This document shows positions 22,601 to 32,500 of a DNA stretch of 34,675 bases, piece by piece. The notes below the pieces were generated by a model. It saw nothing but the letters and a program-made list of their open reading frames with translations, was not told the DNA's origin and ran no database searches. Every line of letters begins with the position of its first letter. The stretch's first letter is position 1. This DNA comes from Klebsormidium nitens. Its lineage: Eukaryota; Streptophyta; Klebsormidiophyceae; Klebsormidiales; Klebsormidiaceae. The stretch is from contig DF237717.1 in the NCBI GenBank assembly GCA_000708835.1, positions 1 through 34,675 on the forward strand, written 5' to 3'. The translations under genes and the position numbers were made by a program.

Positions 22601-25600
22601 TCCAATCAGGTGGGCGACCAAACTCCGGTCTGAGAAACAACGCTATTTGACTTTGGCACAATCCTGAAGGTTTATCATTGTTTGACATTTCTCCAGCGTC
22701 CGAGGAGGCACTGCAAAGTAGTAGATTGCATATTGAATCTTAGGCCCGCGAGAGAGTGTTGCAAAGAGCAGTTCTTGGAGCGGATCGCAGGCTTTGAGTA
22801 ATTGTATAGCCGACCAGTCTTCGAGGACTCACCAAAAGCCGGGTGTTGGACCGGGTCGTCGAGCGCCTTCCAGAGGGGCCCAAGGACGAATTGCTGCGGT
22901 ATCTGGGAAAGCCACGTGTCGCCGTCCCATTGGCGGTCGAAGAATGACGTCAGCACGGCCTGGCGCACCTGCGGGTTGCGGTGCTGGAAGCCGCGCTGCC
23001 ACAAAAGGGACACCCACGAGAAGTCGGGGCCGGGGGGCGACCCAGAGGCCGAGGGCTGAGGCAGATGGTCGCCGGAGTGGAGGACCTCCATCTGCAAGAG
23101 AGTTGGAGGTGTCATCTGTTTCGGCAAGAAACTTAGGTATTCGATAAAAGACGGATGTCGCAAAGCTATTTCCAAACAGCTATTTGCGTCAAATTTGCCA
23201 TTGGTTTAGAGAGTTTTTGAGTCTCGTTCCTGATCTTACTGCCTTCCTTGTCGTCGATCGAACGGGTCAAGACCGGGAACCATAAGAGCATCCGAACCCG
23301 ATGGCAGATTTGATGCAAAGAGCTGTGAACTGGAATCCAGATCTAAACGTCTACAAGTCTCCGTCCAGGCATCGCAGTTCGCTAAGTTGAAAATCCAAAC
23401 AAGAGTTGGCCGAAGGCTTCCGTCTGTCCATACTACGCTGACGTCGATGACGGCACCCGACGCGAACAACTGCGTGAGTGTTGACATCCGATATAAACGC
23501 GATCAGAAAGCAGAACGACGGCGCACCTGGGCCGGCCACGTGGCCTCAAACAGGTGCAGCGTATAGTCGTCCAGGTTCTCGTACAGCAGCAGAAACGCGT
23601 CCCACCGCGCCGCGTCGCCTTCCCCGTTGTCCCCCTTGTTTTCCATCATCGACGCCATCTCTTTCTCCGCGTACCCATCCCGCTTCCGCGAGTGATAAAA
23701 CTCCTTCCACTCCTTGCGAACCTCGTTCTTGCTGCGGGATCCCCCTCCCTTGTTGAGGGATCCCCCTCCTTTTTCGCCCTTCTTCTGAATAGGGCCTCGA
23801 GCGCTGGTGCTGGCCGGGCCATCGGCGCCCCTCTCGACCCAGGGCCCTGTTTCGGCGGACGTTGCGCCGTCGGAAGGGGTGGGCAGGGCGAGTCGGAGGA
23901 CTTGCAGGGCCTGCCGGCGGATGAGGCTGTCTTCGTCGAGCTGCGACGAGGAACAAACGACATGTCAGGTTTTTGCAAATAGAAATAGCTCCTTATAACT
24001 GATTCACACCTACCAAGACAAGTGCATCAGGTTCTCTAGCAAGGCATGACAAGCGACGAACGGGTTCTCAATCCGCAGGCACTCACACGAAATATACTCT
24101 GAACTTTGAGCGACTGTAGTGATCAAAATCCCTTGTGTTGCATTTGAAATCTGGTTCTGGTTCATCCAATCGACAATCGGTAAGTAATATCTCGTCAAAG
24201 GAGTGGGTGGTTCACTTGGACACTTTAACTGGAGGAGGTCGCATTGGCTACCACAAGGCTTGTCTATGACTGAGCTGCAACTTTCAACCGACTCCACGCT
24301 TGAAAGATGAATTCGCACATTGGCATGCAATTTGAACCAGCTTCGAATCACATGCGGTGTGACTCGATCATTCCGTCGGTCGGGGAAGCACAGGCAACCA
24401 AGCAATGAGTAGTGTTGAACGAAAAACAAGATATATTCACTTTTTGAAAGGCGGAAAGGCACAGAAAGCAAAGGAAATGTTGAAAGCCAAAAGCAAGAGG
24501 AAAAGTTGAGGACACACGTACGAGGCCGTTCTTGATCGCTTCCCAAAACGTCGGCTGCCCCCGCACATCGATCACCGCACCGGAAGCTGCCCCTTTCGCC
24601 CCTCGTGGCGGTAGGAGATGCGCCTTGAAGCACGCAATGACGGAAAAGCCATCCGCTTTCTCGCCCCTCTCCCCCTCCAACAGTTTCTCACAACATGCCC
24701 ACAGCTTTGCCCCAAGTGCTGACGTGTCTGATTCTTGGTCCTTGATTTGTAGCGATGCTTCGAGGAGGGAAGGCAGCAGTATGCTGACCGCTTGTCGCCT
24801 CCGCATCGGACTGTCACCGTCGGTCAGCATAGCAAACGCCACTGGCAGCATTGCAGAGACACTTTCCGCCAAGAAAGCGCCCGCTGACTTGCTTTCCTCC
24901 TTGGATCCAAGACTAAAACCACCATCGTGTGCTTTTGACGGTCCGTTGCTATGTTCTGGCGATTTGAACGTTCGTAGAGCTGCTTGGACGAGATTGGACG
25001 CCAGGTGGCAAGCAGCGAGCGGCGCCAGCCCGTCGCTGAAGTCAGCACGATGTCCTGGCCCCCCATCAGCCTTTTCTGCCTTGAACAGCTCACTTTGAGT
25101 AACATTGGCTGCGGAGGGCGCCTCAGTAAGTGCGGCTTTGCAAGCTGGGATGAGGGATCCCCCGGCCAGTTCCCAGGCGCCCCGGGCAGAGATCAGGGCT
25201 CCTAAAGAAGAGGCAATCTCGGCTTGGGTGGCGACTGGAAGCTTCTCCCGGGGGCTCAAAGCGGGCAGGCAGACAGTGGTGATGAGGCGGTGGAGCTGAT
25301 CGTTGGTGGTGCCTGTAAGGAGCATGGGTGATGAGCAACCTGGGATGCGATATTGACTAACAACAAGAAAAAGCTGATATGAGGGAGGAAGATTTTCCTG
25401 GGACAACAATCAAGCCACGCGGAGGTTGTTGATGGATATGTGACAAAAGTGATGGGCTCACTTTCGCAACTCTATGCAAAGCAACAAATCACGGGCACTC
25501 CAGCTGACAGGTGGGCTCTTTAGTCCTTGTACATACCCAGATCTAGATTGCATACTGCAGCCTAAGAAAAATCAGAGTGGTTGACAATAGGTCTCAGAAG

Positions 25601-26271
25601 AAAGGGTATGGTGTACTGCATGCTTCACTGATCATCACAACTTTCCAGAGTCCAAAAGGTTCATCAACTTGGACATGACGAGCCTTGCTGAAGTAGCTTC
25701 AGAAGTCTGCTTCCACAAATGGTTCTGATCTCTCATTGCCTCAACAACTAATTGGTGGGCACTGGTGGAAGGACAGGGGACCAATTGATTGAAGTGATGC
25801 ACTTTGATGTATCAAAGGGTGGTGCTATTAAGGGCTTTCTGCAAAGCACTAATCCACCACCACCAGGGCGTGCTGACTTTCCGGATGGGAATACAGACGG
25901 AAATCGACAACTTGAATGTGGGCAATTGCACAAATACTCCAATCAGGTGCGTTGCTCCTGAAGATGACGTGGAAGTTCTCTGCCTCACCTTCTTTCTCCA
26001 GGAGTAGCATCGCAGCGACAATGAAGGCGCTCACACCAGAGACACTCCCTTCCCCAACCTCCTGGTCCTTAATTGTCTCTGCCCCTTCTGCACCACCCCC
26101 CCTTTTCAGAAACTCTCTCAGCAGATCGTCCAGCAACTTTTCAGGGGGGGTGCGGCTGATCGCCAGGGTGGCATTGATGACCGCACCCACGGTGGCACGG
26201 AGACTCGCTACTTGGCCGCCAGAGGCCTGGGCCAGATCTCCCAGGCAGTCAAGCAGCTGTGAAGCCGCCAT
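8597..26271 (-). CDS. TARBP1: TARBP1/Trm3-type tRNA (guanosine-2'-O)-methyltransferase, 22 exons
   Basis: Exons in gene order: 26271-25989, 25312-24522, 23940-23527, 23091-22833, 22501-22034, 21537-21340, 20923-20808, 20277-19852, 19520-19275, 18765-18617, 18186-17844, 17442-17215, 16263-16081, 15374-15219, 14429-14199, 13509-13312, 12555-12443, 11867-11702, 11389-11176, 10614-10392, 9761-9612, 8771-8597. Total 5730 nt, exactly 1910 codons with stop, and every junction is in phase. The long N-terminal part is alpha-helical and HEAT-like, with plant-family signatures such as LYKKGSIAHRKKVRTWQML (exon 15), LPYLTSHHHNLR (exon 16) and SPDPELTE-like DPELTE (exon 13). The C-terminus is a SpoU methyltransferase. 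Known family role: SAM-dependent 2'-O-methylation of G18 in tRNA. Least certain choices: donors of exon 6 (CAG|GTATTG), exon 8 (a second in-phase donor at GTACGT downstream) and exon 11 (GAG|GTCAGA), and a possible missed exon in 25313-25988. Confidence 0.9.
11800..12106. repeat. Echo of methyltransferase exon 18 acceptor end
   Basis: The segment 11847-11871, which spans the acceptor of exon 18, is repeated with one mismatch in 25 at 12031-12055; the acceptors are 184 bp apart. Right after it, 12057-12106 resembles the more internal part of the exon (GGGGTGACGG and GCGGGTC words), so the copy looks rearranged. Confidence 0.75.
12813..12880. repeat. Interstitial telomere-like G-rich stretch in intron 16
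   Basis: Separated GGGTAGGG, GGTTAGGGTGGGTAGG and GTTAGGGTTT words occur within 70 bases of an intron. They resemble TTTAGGG/TTAGGG telomere repeats but are not in a regular array. Confidence 0.35.
13194..13365. repeat. Echo of methyltransferase exon 16 donor end
   Basis: The exon 16 3' end with its donor (13301-13365; ACACAA|GTGAGT at 13312/13311) is repeated in the same direction at about 13194-13250. The copy keeps GTGGTGATGGCTGGTGA against GTGGTGGTGGCTGGTGA, and a GTGAGA donor at 13201. The donors are 110 bp apart. Confidence 0.75.
13874..14290. repeat. Echoes of methyltransferase exon 15 donor end, 2 copies
   Basis: The exon 15 3' end (14191-14290; CTG|GTGAGA) has a close short copy at 14031-14100 with an intact CTG|GTGAGC donor 157 bp away, and an older, longer copy at 13874-13960. 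The older copy aligns along about 85 bases (plus strand GATCGCCAATTGCTCCGC against GACCGCAAACTGCTCCAC) but its donor is damaged. Confidence 0.72.
14405..14602. repeat. Echo of methyltransferase exon 15 acceptor end
   Basis: The exon 15 5' end and acceptor (14405-14460) are repeated at about 14541-14602. Plus strand ACACGTCCGC, CTGCRCGGACGTCCGGA and GCGTCAGCA are shared. The acceptor CAG is kept in the copy (junction 14564/14565), 135 bp upstream of the used one. Confidence 0.78.
14941..15305. repeat. Echoes of methyltransferase exon 14 donor end, 2 copies
   Basis: The exon 14 3' end (15205-15305; TCG|GTGAGT) recurs at 15071-15155 (TCG|GTGAGA, 140 bp away) and at 14941-15034 (TCG|GTAAGT, a further 131 bp). 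All three share the GTCCGGTAGCGTTCCGCAAC-like core with substitutions. All three donors look usable; the outermost has the strongest consensus. Confidence 0.8.
15811..16120. repeat. Echoes of methyltransferase exon 13 donor end, 2 copies
   Basis: The exon 13 3' end (16068-16120; GAG|GTGCGC) is repeated at 15961-16015 (GAG|GTGCGC) and 15811-15860 (GAA|GTGCGC). The donors are 108 and 152 bp apart. Shared plus strand words are GGGTCCCTGCTCTGC and GCGCGCAC. The similarity continues into the intron side (a GTACAGAA-like word), so the duplicated unit spans the splice junction. Confidence 0.83.
16150..16680. repeat. Echoes of methyltransferase exon 13 acceptor end, 3 copies
   Basis: The exon 13 5' end (16150-16290) is followed to the right by copies at 16320-16455, 16462-16570 and 16618-16680. 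The acceptors of the first two copies are kept (junctions 16437/16438 and 16543/16544), 174 and 106 bp apart. The nearest copy still reads VCELWLRLSDVALLYVSGAV beside VCELWLRHPDIARLYVSEAV in the used exon; the second is frameshifted; the third keeps only the exon part. Confidence 0.85.
18889..19304. repeat. Echoes of methyltransferase exon 9 donor end, 3 copies
   Basis: The exon 9 3' end (19263-19304; AAG|GTGGGC) has a 30/32 identical copy at 19161-19192 and two much more decayed copies near 19019-19058 and 18889-18927. Their spacing is about 103, 130 and 133 bp. The outermost copy has lost most exon similarity but keeps AAG|GTGGGC. Confidence 0.72.
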
Positions 26272-26554
26272 TTTCTGTGTTCTGTATGGAGAAACACTAG
26301 TGAAAACTTTTGATAAGCGGTGGTGGACCCTAGATTGGTCTTGACCAAGGCTGGTAGCTACTGCCTGTTCGTACTACAGCGACCTTTCTTCTTGGGAGCA
26401 CTACAATTCGCCGCCATGGCGCCAAAAGAAGCGACTTCACAGAGTATGGATCAGCCCCTTTTGGCCCTGTTTGGGCCCCCATCATTTATCTGGTTCCAGC
26501 AGAATTAGGGTTTGTCACAACCGCGTGGTAATGGTAGTTTTGCGGTGAGCGGTA
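26272..26554. promoter_or_regulatory. Divergent promoter with telo-box and site II element
   Basis: Only 283 bp separate the start codons of the methyltransferase (minus) and the DBP10 helicase (plus). A perfect telo-box (TTAGGGTTT, 26505-26513) and a site II motif (TGGGCC, 26472-26477, within a GGGCCC palindrome) stand 28 bp apart. In land plants this pair marks promoters of ribosomal protein, ribosome biogenesis and translation genes, which fits both products. No clear TATA box is seen. Confidence 0.7.
26416..26508 (+). other. Possible upstream ORF of the helicase, 30 codons
   Basis: An ATG in an excellent start context (GCCGCCATGG) opens a 30-codon frame ending in TAG at 26506-26508, inside the telo-box. 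It would lie 46 bases before the helicase ATG. It matters only if transcription starts upstream of 26416, which the sequence cannot show. Confidence 0.35.
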
Positions 26555-29500
26555 ATGGCTGCAGCTCAGAGCATTCACAGGTCAGGTGAGCCTGAGGAAC
26601 CCCCAAGCAAAGCTTGGCCCTTGCACAAGGACTTCAAAACGCACTGCATGATGGCGCAGAAAAGGCGAGCCGCCAAGAAGGCGCGAGTTTCCACCATGAA
26701 AGACGATGACTGGGACGAGCAGCCAGAAGCTAGCGAGGGAGAGGACTCCGAAGGGGAGGCCACGCCTGGCCGGGGAGGGGCGGCATTTCCTATGGCGGGT
26801 GTGCTGGAGTTCGAAGGAGATGATGAAGACCCAGTGTCGGCGCGTCAGAGGAAGCTGAACAAGAAGAAGGCCAAGTCGGGGGGCTTCGAATCGCTGGGCC
26901 TGAGGTGGGTCTAGCTCTTGAAAGTCAGGGCAGGTGCGATGGAATGTGATGGGAGGGTGGTGCAGTGACTGCAGAACTGAGCTTGTTTTGTTAGAAAGCT
27001 CTGTGAGAATCCCTTTGCTTTGCAAGTTCTGATTGGACATCAGTGTTTGGCCCTTACGTTGAACAAGATGGACACACTCAATCAAACAGCTGTGAGGGGA
27101 GGGGTGCAGCATGTTCTAAAGTGTTCTCCTTTCTTTCAAGAGACTGACGCACCGCTCTTTCTTTCACAGCCTGCCGGTCTTCAAGGGTGTAAAACGGAAG
27201 GGCTACCGGGTGCCAACGCCCATCCAGGTGGGGCGGCATTCATACTCATGCTCAAGCTCAATTGTAGGCAGTCTGGTTCATCGTTGCTCTCTTGATCTCC
27301 AGCTCAACATTCAAGGGCACCTTTCAAGACAAAGACCTCTGTGGTTCTTGGCAGTTGGGTTGTTAAATGCTGGGAGCCAACGCGTCATTTAGTGTGGCGC
27401 TTCAATTGTCAAGACCAGAGAGCAATGAATATTCAAAAGACGACCAATAAGAACCATGGTTTATGACAAGCAAATGATAGAGATAAACAGTGAAAGACTG
27501 TTAATGTAATCATAATTGCTCGGCGCCCAATTGCAGAGGAAGACGTTGCCCCTCATCCTCGCGGGGCATGATGTCGTGGCGATGGCGCGAACGGGCTCGG
27601 GAAAGACCGCAGGTGAGCCCAGGAGTAGAACTTGATGTCATGCTTGAGACCAGATAAACGGTCACTGACATCTTAGGTTCCGGGGTTAGGCTGAGCGCTC
27701 TGGGGCATTTGGAGTCTGATGCCAGCTTTTGAGGTCACCTAGTCGTTATTTAGACATTTGGGTGCTGCGTCCTTTGGGGAAAGGTGGACGATCTTACTGA
27801 TGCAATCTTCTTTCCAGAAGTGGCCGCACAAAGAGATTCACGCTACGTCAATCTCGGCCCCAACAGATGCTCATCATCGCCGCATGCTAACATAGCACCA
27901 CCAAGATGTGGAATCGTTCCGCTTCGTGGCTCTGTCAGAAGACATTGAGCGCCGATAAATCAACAGAAACACAGGCTGGTAGGAGGCAAGCCTGTTTGTG
28001 GGAGTCCTTCCGAATCTGGGACAGGACTTTGAAGCCCCAGTGTATTTTGCAGCCTTCCTAATACCCATGCTGGAGCGCCTCAAGCAGCATACTTCGCGGG
28101 CGGGGGCGCGAGCGGTCATCCTGTCCCCCACCAGAGAACTGGCCCTGCAAACTTTCAAGGTGAGGGAAGCTTTTGCTGTGTGCAATGGACAATGGGCACG
28201 TTACATGACATCAAATGAGTGTTTCGGGGAATGTGGCCGCTCATGGTATCCAGGAAATTTGATGGCTGTGCTTACGGTGTTGGAAAGAAGGATGCACAAG
28301 CTTTGATGTGGGAGAGGAGTCTGTTGGGCAGTGGGTTTGAATGCACAGAGAGGTTTTCTTTCAGAAAGAGAGGCAGCGAGATGGATCCAATACCAGCGAC
28401 TCCACAGCTGCATGGCCCATTTGTCACAGTCACCTACGCCTCATCTCATCTTGCAACTTGTCTTTGATAGAACCTTAGCCCGCTTCTCCGCGCTAAGCTT
28501 GGGCGTCCCTGACAAGTGCTCGCGTTCCTTTTCAATGTCGTTGGATTCTGCGCTTTTGACATCAGTTCATCGTTAAGTGGGTGCGCTTTGATCGGTACGG
28601 TTGGGAAGGGAAAGGTGTTGCAGAAGCAGAGCTGGAGCCTCAACTTCTACTTCTCAAATCCAAAACCTCGCCATTTTCCCCTCTGTTTCAACCACCAGTT
28701 CTGCAAGGAGCTCGGGCGCTACACCGACTTGCGTGCCGCGGTCTTGGTCGGCGGTGACAGCATGGAAGAACAGTTCGGAGCGCTCGCTCAAAACCCCGAC
28801 GTTCTAGTTGCCACCCCAGGCCGGCTGATGCACCACTTGTCCGAAGTGGAGGGCATGTCGCTACGAAGTGTGGAGTACGTCGTGTTTGACGAGGCGGACC
28901 GCCTGTTCGAAATGGGGTTTGCGGATCAGCTGCGGAGCATTTTGCAGCACCTGGCGGACACGCGGCAGGTGAGGGACGGTATTGGTTAAGCATGATGGTT
29001 AAGGAGCACTAGTCAAGCGGAGTGAAAGTGGGAGGGCAGGGTCAGCGGGATGGATGAAGCAGGACAAGTGAAGCAGGACAGGGTTGTGCATCTTCGGTCT
29101 AACATGCTCTAATAAGGGTCTGCATCGGTTGTGAATTGGCCAGTTTCTTTGGATTTGATTGCGGCAATGTCGCACGGGTAATTAATACCGTCGGAAGCCT
29201 GTAAAGTTCTTTGTTCTGGGATCAACTTTCCAGGCTTTTTGGTGGATGCAACTGTAGAAGCGCTCAAGTCTGCTCCCTTACTGAAAGTTGCTTGTTGTCT
29301 TTTCATTTGGCATACGCTGCTGTCTGCGCGATATCACCGTGAGCTGCCGGCCGAGTTTGCGCACAGGGGGCTCCGCCATCTGTATACTCTGCTAACAGAT
29401 TCCACTTTCCGTCAGATCTTTTTAATAATCCTCCCCTTCTCTTGCCAGACGCTGCTGTTCAGTGCGACGCTGCCGAAGCTGCTGGCCGAGTTTGCGCGTG

Positions 29501-32500
29501 CGGGCCTGCGCGATCCGCAGCTGGTGCGCCTGGACGCGGACGCGCGCGTGAGCAAGGACCTGCGCGTGCAGTTCTTCACGATGCGCGCCGAGGAGAAGCC
29601 GGCCGCGCTGCTGCACCTGCTGCATGAGGTCATCCCTGCAGACCAGCAGACGGTGAGGGGGAGTCAAATCTAGTGGAAAGTAAAGCCAGTGACAGAGTAG
29701 GTTTTTGCATTAAGACCAAAGTTCCAAATCAGAGATAAACGATGAGGAGAAGGTGCAGCACGAGGTCATCCCCGCGACCAGCAGACGGTGAGGGGGTGGG
29801 AGCTTCGTTCTTTTGGGTTTGTGCTTAAATTGCAAGACGAGAGTCGAGGTCATTGTGCAGACCAGCAGACGGTCGAAGTGACGTTGACTTTATGAACAGG
29901 AAGGTCAGTTTCTGGGTCAAGTCTGACATCCTAAACGAAAATTAACGATGAGGAAAGCTTGCGGCGCTGCTGCAACCGCTGAACGAGGTCATCCCCGCCG
30001 ATCAGCAGACGGTGAGAGGGTGGACTTTTTGTGTATGAGTCTCTCGCTTTCAAGCGATTGGAAAGCATCATGGAAAGAGGGTTCAACTTTTCTTTTGAGA
30101 AGTCTTTTGCTCGTGTGCGATCGTGAAGGAGTGAGGAAAAGGATGGAGGGCTTTCAAGGCTTTCGGGACCCGGGGTGAAGGGCTCTGTTTGATGCGCCTA
30201 TAGTCCGTCTCGTTATCGGCTTTGAATACTGCGCAGATTGTGCCCCTCTCCTTTCGATCCCCTCTTGACCTCTGTACTGCTGACGTCGGCCCCTTGGCTA
30301 TCTCAATCATTTGTGCCGACTGGCTGCTCAAGCGATCTTCCATTTTGATCAGCCCGTCAAGGCAAACACGCTTTTGACACAGCCGAGCGGATCGCAACCG
30401 GCTTCGCTTATCCGGATGCGCAAGTTCTGCTTTCTAGGGTTTTCTAGCACATCTTATCAATAATCTTTGAAACAGGAAACGCTTCTAACAGCTGCTTTTT
30501 GGCTCCTCAGATCATCTTCACGGCCACGCGGCACCACGTGGAGTTCCTGAACGAGCTGCTGACGCACTCTGGCGTCACCCCGTCCGTGGTATACGGCACC
30601 ATGGATCAGACGGCGCGCAAGATCCACATCGGCAAGTTCCGCGCGCAGAAAACGCGCCTGCTCATCGTCACGGACGTGGCCGCGCGCGGAATCGACATCC
30701 CGCTCCTTGACAACGTCGTCAATTATGGTGAGGTTTGTTTTGGTTTTGCAACTTCGAACAAAGTGAAGTCAAGGACCGAAGTGCTGTCGATGACAATCTG
30801 TTTGCATAGCAAAGAACAATTCGCTCAAAGATCGACCCGCGTTGCATGTTATATTCGAAAGTCACTGTAACATGTCTTAAAACGAAACTTGGCTCGAGCT
30901 GCGCTTGCCGTCTGATCAGTGGTCCTTATTTCGCTGCAGACTTCCCCCCCAAGCCGAAGCTGTTCGTTCACCGCGTGGGGCGTGCCGCTCGCGCTGGACG
31001 GACGGGAACAGCCTTCTCTTTTGTCACCCCTGAAGAGGTACGCCTGGCTTCCCACCGTTGATGTGCTGGACCATCTACAATCAAAGGGGCTGGGCCGTTG
31101 TTTGGCCCTTCACCTGAGGAAGGCGTCGAAGTCATGTTTTCGGAACAAGCTGTTCGGCGATACTGTCGGGTTTAACTTTTTGCATGGCGGCTTCCAAAGT
31201 GCACTGACAAGCGCGGTCAGAGTGTTTGCGGGACATCCCAATGACTCTAACCTCCGCGCCTCAGCACCGCTGACGTCACGGCATCTACACTCGTCCTTCC
31301 ATGCCTGACGTCATCTTCCCCCCCTGCCGCAGATCCCGTTCATGCTCGACCTGCATCTGTTCCTGTCGCGGCCGGTGTTCCCCGCCCCCACCGAAGAGGC
31401 GCTCCGAGGCGCGGGGACCGACAAGAATGACAGCGGGGACGTTACGGTCTACGGGCGCTTCCCGCAGTCGATCCTGGATCCGGCAATGGAGAGGATCCGC
31501 GATCTTAGCAGCACGCACCACGACTTGGATAACCTGGTCAAGGTGAGTTTAACGCAGCTGGGGTGACCTTAACCGGGGAATCTGTGACCCGTAACACCTT
31601 GGCGACCAGATACTCCGTATGCCCGCACTCTGAATCGCGGAGTCCGGCACCACGTGATTGGACTCTAGGCGACACGAGAGCAAACTATCCTACGAAAGGA
31701 CGCTGCTTAAATACGTGGTTAGACGCCCTCTTTAACGGGGGCACTGGTTCTTTTAGCAATGTCGAAAGGAATTCGACAAGGTGGTGAGAAGTGGTTCAAA
31801 AGTGGTCACTGCTTCGCCGCGCCTCTTGTGTTGTCGAATCTGTGTGCTCGTCCGCACAATTATGATACTCGGTTCTCCTTTCTCTCAAGACTGAAGTGTC
31901 CTCGGTTTTGTTGTCTAGGTGTGCGCGAACGCGTATCGATTGTATGTGAAGACGCGGCCTGCGCCATCGATCGAGTCGGTGGCACGAGCGAAGCAGCTGC
32001 CGAAAGAGGGGACGCACCCTCTGCTCCGGACCAAAGTAAGTTATGCCCACAGAAGCAATCCTACGTTTCCTGTGCGCCTTCAAGACGTAATTCCTTCAGT
32101 GGCGTCCCGGCATTCATTCACGGTTTTACGGTTCTAGGGACTGGGGATTTTAAAGGGTTTTGGGCTTCTAACGTTCAAAAGGAGTCTATTTTGTTCACTG
32201 CAGAGCTTTACGCCGGAAAAGGTTTTTGCCCGTTCTTTCTTATCATCGTCCCACTTAGGAAGTTCCCGACGGCCGTGTATCACCTCCTACGTTCGTTTTC
32301 TTGCCCACTTCCAGGTTGGACGCCAAAAAGGACTGCTTTTCAACTGATTCCCAAGAAGCTCGCTCATGAAATCTGCGCGCATTTTGGACGAGGAGCGCGG
32401 TCTTCGTTCAATCAAACATTTATTCAAACATCCATTCATTCGTTCGTTCCTTCGTTCGTTCATCCCTTCGTTCGTTTGATCATCATTCATTTCTTCACTT

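Noticed and set aside
23546-23978. Two long minus-strand frames rich in Arg and Pro
   Set aside because: They are out-of-frame readings of GC-rich exon 3; the frame beginning LDEDSLIRRQALQVL joins exon 2 in phase and matches the plant family.
24532-25098. 188-codon plus-strand frame
   Set aside because: It is antisense to methyltransferase exon 2, whose minus-strand reading has family similarity and correct splice sites; the plus frame resembles nothing.
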